A stretch of 21,363 bases of DNA from Thioalkalivibrio sp. (GCA_007120575.1 SKNJ01000187.1:1-21363), one strand, 5' to 3'. Shown: positions 1 through 6,225, numbered from the stretch's first letter. Program-made: numbers and translations. The notes: generated by a model not told the origin, from the letters alone.

Positions 1-138
1 CTGTCCCCCGAGGTCATTGTCAGCCAGATGAAGGCATTCCGTGACGGCGAGCGCGAGGCAACGGTCATGGACCGCCACGCCAAGGGCTACAACGACGCCG
101 AGATCGAGGCCATGGCCGGGTACTTCAGCAAGTTTTAA
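1..138 (+). CDS. fccA: Sulfide dehydrogenase cytochrome c subunit, C-terminal fragment
   Basis: The window opens inside a reading frame that ends with TAA at 136-138 and gives the last 45 residues of a class I cytochrome c. The fragment contains [10 protein letters not shown] followed by an acidic helix and the ending AGYFSKF. This is the usual C-terminal pattern of the c4/FCSD-type cytochromes, where the methionine before the charged-aromatic stretch is the sixth haem ligand. The CXXCH haem site lies outside the window. The flavoprotein subunit begins 17 bases downstream, so the pair matches the fccAB operon: the cytochrome accepts electrons from the FAD subunit during periplasmic sulfide oxidation. 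Identification rests on the methionine motif plus the neighbour. A generic c553/c4 cytochrome is possible but less likely. Confidence 0.75.
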   Translation: MSPEVIVSQMKAFRDGEREATVMDRHAKGYNDAEIEAMAGYFSKF

Positions 139-155
139 CCAGGGGGATCGAGACG

Positions 156-1454
156 ATGCAGAATTTCACACGACGCAATTTCATCAAGACGGTCGGCATC
201 GGGGGCGCAGCCGCGCTCACCGGAGCCGGCTGCGCGGGCAACGGGCCGTCCAATGGCACCGCCGCAGCCCACGTGATCGTGGTCGGCGGCGGCACTGGCG
301 GCGCTACCGCGGCCAAGTATCTGAAGACATTCTCGCCGGATATGCAGGTCACGCTGATCGAGCCGAATGCGACCTACCACACCTGCTTCGGCAGCAACTG
401 GGTGATCGGCGGCTTCGCTGCGATGTCCGACATCGAACAGAGCTACGATGCCCTGAATAGCCGGCACGGCGTCAATGTCGTGCAGGGTCGGGTGGTCGGC
501 GTGGATGCCGGTGCGCGCACCGTGCGCCTCGACGATGGCAGCTCCGTGAGCTATGACCGCCTGGTGATGTCGCCCGGGATCGACTTCAAGTACGACGAGA
601 TGCCGGGCATCTCCGAGGCGGACGCCGAGCGCATCCCGCATGCCTGGAAGGCCGGCAACCAGACCGCCCTGCTGCGTTCGCAGCTGGAGGCAATGCCAAA
701 CGGCGGGGTGTTCGTGATCGTGCCGCCGCCGAACCCGTTCCGCTGCCCGCCCGGGCCGTACGAGCGGATCTCGCTGGTCGCGCACTACTTCAAGCAGGAG
801 AAGCCGCGTTCCAAGATCATCGTGCTGGATCCGAAGGACGGCTTCTCCAAGCAGGGCCTGTTCGAGGAAGGCTGGGCCGAGCACTACGGCGACATGATCG
901 AATGGCGCGCGGCCTCCTCCGGCGGGCGCGCGGAAGAGATCAACGTCAACGAGATGACCGTGCTGGCCGACAGTGGCTTCGAACGGGTCAAGGCCGACGT
1001 GCTGAACTTCATCCCGGCCCAGCATGCCGGGCAGATCGCGCACGATGTCGGCCTGACCAACGACGCCGGCTGGGTCCCGGTGGACCAGCTCACCTTCAAG
1101 TCGGAGATGGACGACAACATCTACGTGATGGGTGACTCCAGCGTCGCCGGCGCGATGCCGAAATCCGGCCACTCGGCCAATAACCAGGGCAAGATTGTCG
1201 CCGCAGCGATCGTCCGCGAACTGGCCGGACACGAGCCGATCAACCCCTCCTCGGCCAACACCTGTTACAGCCTGGTGACCCCGGACTACGGCATCAGCGT
1301 GGCCGCGGTCTATACCTACCAGGACGGTGCCCTGGGTGGCGTCTCGGGGGCCGGGGGTGTCAGCCCGAGCGGGGCCTCGTCCAGCTTCCGCCGCCAGGAG
1401 GCGGAATACACCCGGGCATGGTATGCCGGCATCACCAGCGACGTCTGGGGCTGA
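156..1454 (+). CDS. fccB: Sulfide dehydrogenase (flavocytochrome c) flavoprotein subunit
   Basis: This 432-residue protein oxidises sulfide to sulfur in the periplasm and passes electrons to the cytochrome subunit. The N-terminus has a twin-arginine signal (TRRNFIK at 5-11, then a hydrophobic stretch), so it is exported folded with FAD. The dinucleotide-binding motif VVGGGTGGATAAKY lies at 42-55. Cys77 in TYHTCFGS matches the cysteine that binds FAD covalently in Allochromatium vinosum flavocytochrome c (mature Cys42). Cys197 (FRCPPGPYER) and Cys370 (ANTCYS) match its active-site disulfide. The C-terminal FCSD flavin-binding domain ends at the stop. Length and all three cysteines agree with the family. 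A purine-rich site, AGGGGGA, precedes the ATG. It is probably co-transcribed with fccA. Confidence 0.95.
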   Translation: MQNFTRRNFIKTVGIGGAAALTGAGCAGNGPSNGTAAAHVIVVGGGTGGATAAKYLKTFSPDMQVTLIEPNATYHTCFGSNWVIGGFAAMSDIEQSYDALNSRHGVNVVQGRVVGVDAGARTVRLDDGSSVSYDRLVMSPGIDFKYDEMPGISEADAERIPHAWKAGNQTALLRSQLEAMPNGGVFVIVPPPNPFRCPPGPYERISLVAHYFKQEKPRSKIIVLDPKDGFSKQGLFEEGWAEHYGDMIEWRAASSGGRAEEINVNEMTVLADSGFERVKADVLNFIPAQHAGQIAHDVGLTNDAGWVPVDQLTFKSEMDDNIYVMGDSSVAGAMPKSGHSANNQGKIVAAAIVRELAGHEPINPSSANTCYSLVTPDYGISVAAVYTYQDGALGGVSGAGGVSPSGASSSFRRQEAEYTRAWYAGITSDVWG

Positions 1455-1485
1455 CCGGACAACACCTGTCCACAACGCAGTCGAG

Positions 1486-1516
1486 AACGGCGCCTTCGGG
1501 CGCCGTTTTCCTTTTT
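1486..1516 (+). terminator. Rho-independent terminator after fccB
   Basis: A perfect 9-bp stem AACGGCGCC/GGCGCCGTT closed by a TTCG tetraloop is followed by TTCCTTTTT. It begins 32 bases after the fccB stop. The T-run lies only on the plus side, so it mainly ends the fccAB transcript. The stem also separates it from the convergent small gene. Confidence 0.9.
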
Positions 1517-1534
1517 GCGGGTACGGATTCGCGA

Positions 1535-1735
1535 TCAGGCGTTCAGGTCGGGGATCAGGCGGCTGTGCAGACGCTGGATCACGTCCTTCAGTTGCAGCTT
1601 GCGCTTCTTCAGCCGCTGGATCGCGAACAGGTCGGGCGAGGCCTGCTCGTGCATCGCATGGATCGCCGAATCCAGTGCCCGATGTTCCGCCTCCAGCTCG
1701 GCCAGCTGCGCACGAATCTGACTCTCGGTTTCCAA
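1535..1735 (-). CDS. DUF465/YdcH-family small coiled-coil protein
   Basis: This is a 66-residue, highly charged, probably all-helical protein. The core, ELEAEHRALDSAIHAM followed by LKKRKLQLKDVI near the C-terminus, is the pattern of the DUF465 (YdcH, SlyX-like) family: two antiparallel helices with an HxxLD turn, in about 60-75 residues. The biochemical role of the family is unknown. No ATG fits, and the open frame runs far upstream with no family similarity. I chose TTG at 1735 because a GAGG ribosome site sits seven bases before it and the protein then has the family's length. It converges on fccB and is divergent from the hydrolase at 2096, across a long palindromic gap. Confidence 0.75.
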   Translation of the reverse strand: METESQIRAQLAELEAEHRALDSAIHAMHEQASPDLFAIQRLKKRKLQLKDVIQRLHSRLIPDLNA

Positions 1736-1931
1736 CGGCTGCCCTCGTCGTGGTTGTCGAGGAGGCTGGTACCGCCTCCGAATGCCATGCCCCGTGATGC
1801 CTGTCCGGCGCGCAACGCCCGGATGCCCAACAACGCCGCCGGCCTCACCGGGAACGGCCGGGCAGCGTATCATCGCAAACCGTCCGCATCGGGGCCATCC
1901 CGATTGCGCCCCCCAGGGGAAACCCTGATTC

Positions 1932-2065
1932 ATGTACACGTTCGCGCTCGCGTCACCGTCGCGTGCACACAAGGCGCGGCGACTGCCGTGCAGGCAGTCT
2001 GCTACACGTGGGGCTCGACGCGCCTTGTCTCGGGGAACCCGGGGCACCAACGCGAACGTGTACAT
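1932..2065. repeat. 134-bp nested palindrome in a divergent intergenic gap
   Basis: The 360-base gap between the divergent genes at 1735 and 2096 holds two perfect inverted repeats on one shared centre (about 1998.5). The outer arms are 15 bp, ATGTACACGTTCGCG at 1932-1946 and its complement at 2051-2065. The inner arms are 10 bp, ACAAGGCGCG at 1969-1978 and its complement at 2019-2028. The spacers between outer and inner arms are exactly 22 bases on both sides but do not pair well. Inside lies an off-centre hairpin, GACTGCC-GTGCA-GGCAGTC, at 1981-1999. The arms could be an operator pair, the stem of a structured RNA, or remnants of a small palindromic mobile element. I see no convincing target-site duplication. 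Confidence 0.75.
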
Positions 2066-2095
2066 TGATGTGTATTTCCCAAGGAACCCGGACTT

Positions 2096-2863
2096 ATGAG
2101 CATACGGAATACCACCATTTCCATCCCCACGCCGCGCGGCCTGCAACTGGGCGGCGTGCTGGTCGAGCCGGAAGGGGTGGCACGGGGCCAGGCCTGCATC
2201 GCGCACTGCTTTGCCTGCTCCAAGGACTTCCCCGCCACCGTGCGCCTGGCACGCGCCCTGGCCGACGAAGGCATCGCCACGCTGCGCTTCGACTTCATGG
2301 GGCTGGGCGACTCGGAAGGGGAATTTCGTGACAGCACGCTGGACACCTATTGCGAAGACCTGCATGCCGCAATGGACACCCTGGAGGCCCATACCGACCG
2401 TGCCACCAACCTGCTGATCGGGCACAGCTTCGGCGGGGCCATGGCCATCCACGTCGGCGCCGGGCGCGAACGGCTCGATGCCATCGTAACCATTGCCGCG
2501 CCCAGCCGGCCCGGTCATGTCGCTCACCTGTTTGGCGACACCGCCGACGAGATCCGTCAGGCTGGTTCCGCCCGCATCAGCATCGGCGGACGACCGGTGG
2601 AGATCGGTCGCGCGTTTCTCGACTCGATCGAGAAACCGACCCTGACCGATGATCTGGCGAGCATGCAGCAACCGCTGTTGCTGCTGCATGCCCCGGGCGA
2701 CACCGTGGTCAACGTCGACCACGCACGCCAGATCTTCCAGCAGGCCCATCACCCGAAGAGTTTCGTGGCCCTGCACCAGACCGACCACCTGCTGTCACGC
2801 CCGGAACACACTCGCTACGTCGCCGGCCTGATCCGCGCCTGGGCCGCCAACCTGCTGGATTGA
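2096..2863 (+). CDS. Alpha/beta hydrolase (YhfA/OsmC-hydrolase type)
   Basis: This is a 255-residue cytoplasmic alpha/beta hydrolase. The nucleophile elbow is GHSFGG with Ser111, the acid is probably Asp202 in APGDTVV, and the base His231 in QTDHLLS, giving a full catalytic triad. The segment HCFACSKDF (37-45) is typical of the hydrolase half of the two-domain alpha/beta hydrolase-OsmC proteins. Here the protein stops after the hydrolase fold, so the OsmC peroxide-reductase half (about 150 residues) is missing. The substrate cannot be told; an ester or thioester is the family expectation. The start is supported by AAGGA about ten bases upstream. The gene is read away from the 134-bp palindrome and converges on fpr. 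Confidence 0.85.
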   Translation: MSIRNTTISIPTPRGLQLGGVLVEPEGVARGQACIAHCFACSKDFPATVRLARALADEGIATLRFDFMGLGDSEGEFRDSTLDTYCEDLHAAMDTLEAHTDRATNLLIGHSFGGAMAIHVGAGRERLDAIVTIAAPSRPGHVAHLFGDTADEIRQAGSARISIGGRPVEIGRAFLDSIEKPTLTDDLASMQQPLLLLHAPGDTVVNVDHARQIFQQAHHPKSFVALHQTDHLLSRPEHTRYVAGLIRAWAANLLD

Positions 2864-2899
2864 CCGCCAAGGCAGTCACGACCCAGGCACCACGGAACG

Positions 2900-2968
2900 G
2901 TAGGAGGCCAGCCCTCTGGCCGCTCGGGCTTCCCCGGCGCCCCATCGCCGAGAGGGCCCGGCTCCTAC
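2900..2968. repeat. REPIN-like pair of inverted REP elements
   Basis: Two copies of a GTAGGAG....GCCCTCT unit face each other: 2900-2929 forward, and the reverse complement ending at 2968. Aligned, they share GTAGGAG, GCCCTCT and a following GC-rich segment, so the RNA or single strand can fold into a long hairpin. The GTAGGAG head resembles the REP elements of Pseudomonas and other gammaproteobacteria, which RAYT transposases mobilise. It lies between convergent genes, where it may also end transcription in both directions. Confidence 0.65.
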
Positions 2969-3007
2969 GCCTGCAGCGCCGCAGATGCCTGCTCGGATGA
3001 AGACGTC

Positions 3008-3748
3008 TTACCAGTAATTCTCGGTGGTGATATGCCCCGGCTTGCGGCGGCGGTTGCGCTCCAGGCCGCGCGCGCGCAGTACGTCGGAGGTGTCCTTGAC
3101 CATCGCCGGGTTGCCGCACAGCATGACCTGCGAGTGCTCGGGGGTGATCGTCAGCCCGGCATGGTGTTCGAGCCGGCCTTCGGCAATCGCGGCGGGCACT
3201 CGGCCCTCGAGGCCACCGGGGCATGGCTCGCGGCTGACGAACGGGATGTACTGGAACCGCTGCGGGTCGCGCTCCACGAATGGTCGGATCGTGTCCTGGT
3301 AGGCGAGTTCCTCGGCCTTGCGCACCGCATGGATCAAGCGGATATTCTCGAAGCGGTCCCAGGGTTCGGAGGTCTTCAGGATCGACAGGAACGGGCCCAG
3401 CGCGGTACCGGTGGACAACAGCCACAGGTCGCGGCTGTCGGGAAGCTCGTCCAGGGTGAAAAATCCGGTGGCACGTGGCATCAGCTCGACCGGATCCCCC
3501 GGTTCCAGTTGCACCAGGCGATTGGAGAGCGGACCGTCGGGGACCGTGATCAGGTAGAAATCCAGGGGACGCTCGTCCGGGGCGTTCACGTAGGAATAGG
3601 GACGCCCGACCATCTCTCCGTCGATCTCCAGGCGCAGGCGGTTGAACTGCCCGGCCTTGAATGGTTCGACCTCGGCATCCACGCGCAGGGAGAACAGACG
3701 CTCCGTCCACTGCTTGCGCTCCCGCACGATACCGGTCACCCAACCCAT
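3008..3748 (-). CDS. fpr: Ferredoxin--NADP(+) reductase
   Basis: This 246-residue FAD enzyme moves electrons between NADPH and ferredoxin or flavodoxin in the cytoplasm. The FAD-binding motif RPYSYVNAP is at 49-57, the NADP-binding motif STGTALGPFLS at 112-122, and LCGNPAMV at 210-217. The chain ends in ENYW; a terminal tryptophan near the flavin is usual in bacterial Fpr proteins of the E. coli and Azotobacter type. The length is normal. GGAG sits about eight bases upstream of the ATG. It is divergent from the thioredoxin-like gene at 3865. It probably supplies reductant for iron-sulfur and oxidative-stress functions, which is family knowledge rather than anything shown here. Confidence 0.92.
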   Translation of the reverse strand: MGWVTGIVRERKQWTERLFSLRVDAEVEPFKAGQFNRLRLEIDGEMVGRPYSYVNAPDERPLDFYLITVPDGPLSNRLVQLEPGDPVELMPRATGFFTLDELPDSRDLWLLSTGTALGPFLSILKTSEPWDRFENIRLIHAVRKAEELAYQDTIRPFVERDPQRFQYIPFVSREPCPGGLEGRVPAAIAEGRLEHHAGLTITPEHSQVMLCGNPAMVKDTSDVLRARGLERNRRRKPGHITTENYW

Positions 3749-3773
3749 ATTTCTTACTCCATTGCTCAGGTAT
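3749..3773 (-). promoter_or_regulatory. Possible IscR type-1-like site abutting the fpr start
   Basis: On the minus strand the 25 bases directly before the fpr ATG begin ATACCTGAGC, continue with five bases, and end AGTAAGAAAT. Against the E. coli type-1 IscR consensus as I recall it (ten-base halves, five-base centre), I count about 18 of 25 matches with the correct spacing. The right half overlaps the ribosome-binding site, so bound protein would block fpr expression. It is a by-eye match only. Confidence 0.22.
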
Positions 3774-3805
3774 TATTCGGGAGAATGCTGGCGTACCCGG
3801 GAGGT

Positions 3806-3835
3806 TTCAAGCATCCCCGAACAACGCCGTATAAT
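3806..3835 (+). promoter_or_regulatory. Probable sigma-70 promoter for the thioredoxin-like gene
   Basis: A perfect TATAAT lies at 3830-3835, which predicts transcription starting near 3842 and a leader of about 23 bases before the ATG at 3865. The best upstream hexamer is TTCAAG at 3806-3811, 18 bases away, which is weak. The -10 is the convincing part. Confidence 0.5.
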
Positions 3836-3864
3836 TGTTCCCGAATTCATCCATCGGAGTCTCC

Positions 3865-4446
3865 ATGGCCCGCACACCATCCCAGATGATCGAACTCGGC
3901 ACCGAGGCCCCCAACTTCGCGTTGCCCGATGTGGTCTCCGGCGAGACCATCAGCCTCGACAGTTTTCCGAACGCGAAAGGCTACATGATTGCGTTCATTT
4001 GCAACCACTGCCCGTTCGTTCAGCTCATCCGTCACGAATTCGCCCGCTACGGGCGCGAATACTCGAGCAAGGGCATCGCGGTGATCGCGATCAACTCCAA
4101 CGACATCGAGGCCGTGCCGGACGACGCCCCGGACCACATGAAGGACGACGCGCGCCGCTTTGGCTACACCTTTCCCTATTGCCTGGACGAGGACCAGTCC
4201 GTGGCCAAGGCCTATCATGCCGCCTGCACCCCGGACCTGTACCTGTTCGACGCCGATCGCAAGCTGTACTACCGCGGCCAGTTCGACGAGACCCGTCCGG
4301 GCTCCAACGCCCCGGTCACCGGGCACGACCTGCGCGCGGCCAGCGAGGCCCTGCTGGCCGGCGAGCCGGCGCCGCAACCGCAGCATCCGAGCCTCGGCTG
4401 CAACATCAAGTGGCGCCCCGGCAACGAGCCGGACTACTACGGCTGA
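3865..4446 (+). CDS. Thioredoxin-like/AhpC-TSA redoxin family protein
   Basis: This is a 193-residue cytoplasmic thioredoxin-fold protein of the AhpC/TSA-related group annotated as thioredoxin family protein or PRX-like. The redox motif is CNHC (Cys46, Cys49) in FICNHCPFV. It is followed by family blocks AINSNDIEAVPDDAPDHM, AYHAACTPDLYLFDADRKL, YRGQFDETRPG and the ending SLGCNIKWRPGNEPDYYG. The frame opens earlier, at an ATG at 3835 that lies inside the TATAAT region. I chose 3865 because GGAG is six bases upstream and the family begins there. No signal peptide is visible. The partner and substrate are unknown; a thiol peroxidase or disulfide reductase role is inference. Confidence 0.87.
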   Translation: MARTPSQMIELGTEAPNFALPDVVSGETISLDSFPNAKGYMIAFICNHCPFVQLIRHEFARYGREYSSKGIAVIAINSNDIEAVPDDAPDHMKDDARRFGYTFPYCLDEDQSVAKAYHAACTPDLYLFDADRKLYYRGQFDETRPGSNAPVTGHDLRAASEALLAGEPAPQPQHPSLGCNIKWRPGNEPDYYG

Positions 4447-4555
4447 GCAAAGGACCAACGCTGAACCCGGGGCTTGCCGCACAGGGACTGCCCGCGCCAG
4501 GCGCAGGCCGGGCACCCCCCCGCAAGCAGCCGCCAACAGCCGTTGCCGCGCGCCG

Positions 4556-4561
4556 TATACT
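4556..4561 (+). promoter_or_regulatory. Possible -10 element before the four-cysteine protein
   Basis: TATACT stands 29 bases before the ATG at 4591, in the 144-base gap after the thioredoxin-like gene. No good -35 hexamer is visible. The same GTATACT form occurs before the gene at 8115. Confidence 0.3.
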
Positions 4562-4590
4562 GGCCCTATTCACCAGCCAGGGATCGCCGC

Positions 4591-5121
4591 ATGCCGCCCA
4601 GCAACGTAATTGACGGTCCGCGCGTTACAACATGGCGCTGCCCGTCCTGCCAGGAGCCGGTCCCGCGCCTGCTGCCCAATGGCGAGAGCAACCGCATCCC
4701 CATCCCACCGAAGCGCATGGCGCTGCCGGATGCGACCGTGCGCCAGGCCTGCGAACGCGTCCAGGGCCTGCGCGCGCCCGAGATCTGCTACGCCTGTGAC
4801 CAGGCCTATCGGGAACTGCTGGGTACGCTGGTGCGCCCACCAGCGGAATTCGGGGATGCCCGAGGCGAGCCGGGCCTCAACGACACCGGCCTGATCGGGG
4901 CCCTGCTGCCCATCGCCGATCAGGGCACGCAGATCCTGATCTTCAACGTGATCAACGAGGAAGTGCGTTGCACGGAGATCGAGCGACTGACGAGCTTCAA
5001 CCCCGACCGGCTCACCTATCCTGGATCGCGCGGCGCCATCGCCGCGCGCATCTGGGCGCTCTACGAAGACCACCTGGCCCAGCTCCACGCCCGCGCACCC
5101 GTCCCCTACCACCTCGAGTAA
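4591..5121 (+). CDS. Unknown protein with two CxxC pairs (probable zinc-binding)
   Basis: This is a 176-residue soluble protein I do not recognise. It has CPSC at 17-20 and CYAC at 66-69, which could form one four-cysteine zinc site, with the segment RIPIPPKRMALPDATVRQAC between them. The C-terminal half (about 95-165) is predicted helical and hydrophobic enough for a folded domain, with LIGALLPIADQGTQILIFNV then AARIWALYEDHLAQLH. The frame is open from 4474, but the ATG at 4591 follows the possible -10 and an AGGG site, and the protein then starts just before the first cysteine pair. It is on the same strand as the thioredoxin-like gene, 144 bases downstream. Its function is unknown. Confidence 0.72.
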   Translation: MPPSNVIDGPRVTTWRCPSCQEPVPRLLPNGESNRIPIPPKRMALPDATVRQACERVQGLRAPEICYACDQAYRELLGTLVRPPAEFGDARGEPGLNDTGLIGALLPIADQGTQILIFNVINEEVRCTEIERLTSFNPDRLTYPGSRGAIAARIWALYEDHLAQLHARAPVPYHLE

Positions 5122-5168
5122 AAGCACCCCAGCCCTCGTGGAACGTCCCCACGATGGATTAAAGGGCA

Positions 5169-5204
5169 CGTCATCGCGAGGCGCGCAGCGCCGTGGCGAT
5201 CTCC
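5169..5204 (+). repeat. Dispersed inverted-repeat element, type A, copy 1
   Basis: The element runs CGTCATCGCGAGGCGC to GTGGCGATCTCC. It resembles the widespread bacterial intergenic repeat of the form GTCATTGCGAGG...GGCAATCTCC. It faces copy 2 at 5256, so the two can pair. Another near-identical copy lies at 9138-9173. Confidence 0.8.
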
Positions 5205-5255
5205 GCAGACAACCCGAACGCCACCCCCGCACTCGCGAGCATCAGGGTTTCGGAT

Positions 5256-5294
5256 GGAGATTGCCACGGCCCCTCGCGGGGCCTCGCAATGACG
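5256..5294 (-). repeat. Dispersed inverted-repeat element, type A, copy 2
   Basis: This is the reverse-oriented partner of copy 1: GGAGATTGCCACGG, then an internal CCTCGCGGGGCC stem, then GCCTCGCAATGACG. Copies 1 and 2 form a dyad with a loop of about 51 bases. Confidence 0.8.
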
Positions 5295-5302
5295 GAGGAT
5301 AT

Positions 5303-5341
5303 CGTCGTCCCGGCCGAGGCGAAGCGTAGAGCCGGGATCTC
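5303..5341 (+). repeat. Dispersed inverted-repeat element, type B, copy 1
   Basis: CGTCGTCCCGGCCG is followed by GCGAAGCG and then GAGCCGGGATCTC. It matches the reverse complement of copy 2 in its CCCGG head, central GCRAAGCG and CCGGGATCTC tail. Confidence 0.72.
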
Positions 5342-5365
5342 GCCGGATTGGGTAGGGTCAGGAAG

Positions 5366-5404
5366 GAGATCCCGGATAATCGCTTTGCGATTTCCGGGAT
5401 GACC
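5366..5404 (-). repeat. Dispersed inverted-repeat element, type B, copy 2
   Basis: GAGATCCCGG, then ATCGCTTTGCGAT (itself a short palindrome), then CCGGGATGACCG, in reverse orientation to copy 1. Copies A1, A2, B1 and B2 fill most of the 320-base gap 5122-5441 between two convergent genes. I see nothing else there. Confidence 0.72.
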
Positions 5405-5441
5405 GATGTGGAGAGGGACTCGGTCAGGCAGACGTCATACC

Positions 5442-5798
5442 TCAGGCGTCGCCTTCGGCGTCCACGCGCGCGAGCATGCGCATGCCACCAACCATGCAGC
5501 GCAACGCCTCCAGGGTCTGCAGATCGAAAGCCGCCCCGGTTTCCCCCGGCAGCTTCCAGTATTTCGGACGACAGGCGACCGGGCGCTCCGCGGGCATCGC
5601 GCGGGCGGCCGCCGCGTCGACCGCCACGAGCAGATCGGCCCAGGCCAGATCCTCGTCCGTCACCTCGGACATGGCCCGCGCCGGGCGCACCTCGATCCAG
5701 TCCTCGAACTCGGCCGCGGCACCCAGTTCGGCGACACGCGCGGCACGCCCGTCAGGGCGCACGGCCGCCACCAGAAGGCGCGCCCGCCGCTTAAACAT
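5442..5798 (-). CDS. Degenerate ArsC/low-molecular-weight phosphatase-like protein
   Basis: This 118-residue soluble protein has no certain family. The middle, DEDLAWADLLVAVDAAAARAMP followed by KYWKLPGE, reads like the conserved DLV-x-V-DNAA...HWG-PDP region of thioredoxin-coupled arsenate reductases and LMW protein tyrosine phosphatases. In those enzymes the N-terminus carries the CX5R phosphate loop after the first beta strand. Here the strand RLLVA is followed by A12-V-R-P-D-G-R18: the arginine spacing is kept but the nucleophile cysteine is alanine. If the relation is right, it is catalytically dead. A GGAG eight bases before the ATG supports the start. It is divergent from the 68-residue gene at 5897 and converges on the repeat cluster. 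Whether it is really expressed is untested. Confidence 0.6.
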   Translation of the reverse strand: MFKRRARLLVAAVRPDGRAARVAELGAAAEFEDWIEVRPARAMSEVTDEDLAWADLLVAVDAAAARAMPAERPVACRPKYWKLPGETGAAFDLQTLEALRCMVGGMRMLARVDAEGDA

Positions 5799-5896
5799 CT
5801 CCGACACTCCGCAAGCCCATTTGTCGACCGACCGCCGGCAACGCCAAGCTGGCTTGAGACATACTGACGATCCATCGCATACGGAGAACGGACACC

Positions 5897-6103
5897 ATGG
5901 CCCACCTCGACTGGTCGCATTATCCGGTGAATGAACTGAAGCTCGTTTACAGCACGCTGCATGCGCAGCTGACACTGGAGCCCGAGCTGATGGATTCCGA
6001 ACTGATGGCCGACCTGCAGACCTTTCTCCAGCAGGCCGCCAAGACGGACGGCGTGGACGTCTCCACCCACTCCCAATGGGCCGCCTGGCTGAACGACCGC
6101 TAG
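5897..6103 (+). CDS. Small hypothetical protein (68 aa)
   Basis: This small acidic, mostly helical protein (MAHLDWSHYPVNELKLVYST...) has no motif I recognise and no signal peptide or membrane segment. GGAGAACGG lies upstream of the ATG. Its amphipathic helices (NELKLVYSTLHAQLTL and SELMADLQTFLQQAAK) suggest a helical bundle or partner-binding protein. It is divergent from the ArsC-like gene and converges on hepT. The clean start, the codon use matching the neighbours and the lack of any competing gene on the other strand argue that it is real. Its function is unknown. Confidence 0.65.
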   Translation: MAHLDWSHYPVNELKLVYSTLHAQLTLEPELMDSELMADLQTFLQQAAKTDGVDVSTHSQWAAWLNDR

Positions 6104-6163
6104 CAGCCTGCGGGATTTGGGCGCTTGTCGGGAGGGTGGGCGCAGAGACGTCCATATTGTTGG

Positions 6164-6201
6164 TCTCTCGATGCGCATGATGGGAACCATGCAACGAGAG
6201 A
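6164..6201. repeat. Imperfect hairpin between convergent genes
   Basis: TCTCTCG (6164-6170) pairs with CGAGAGA (6195-6201), and inside it CATG (6176-6179) pairs with CATG (6188-6191). There is no T-run on either side, so it is a weak terminator candidate. The rest of 6104-6225 shows nothing I recognise. Confidence 0.45.
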
Positions 6202-6225
6202 GCACACCCAGGGAAATATCGGTCG

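Noticed and set aside
221..233. Possible lipoprotein box near Cys26 of FccB
   Set aside because: The residues before the cysteine (TGAG) lack the leucine at -3. The Tat signal and the mature start of known FccB explain the region better.
135..1475. A 446-codon minus-strand frame opposite fccB
   Set aside because: It mirrors fccB codons in a GC-rich genome and has no recognisable domain. fccB has a full set of motifs.
1926..2069. TGAT flanking the 134-bp palindrome as a target-site duplication
   Set aside because: The left TGAT is two bases away from the repeat end while the right one abuts it, and a 4-base match is easily chance.
1736..2788. Upstream extension of the DUF465 frame to 417 codons
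   Set aside because: The extension runs antisense through the hydrolase gene and the palindrome. Only the last 66 codons match a family.
3835..3864. Upstream ATG for the thioredoxin-like gene
   Set aside because: It sits on the TATAAT element and has no ribosome site. The ATG at 3865 has GGAG and matches the family start.
6104..6225. Possible insertion-sequence remnant
   Set aside because: The stretch looks slightly different in composition, but I found no terminal repeats pairing across a transposase, and no transposase fragment.
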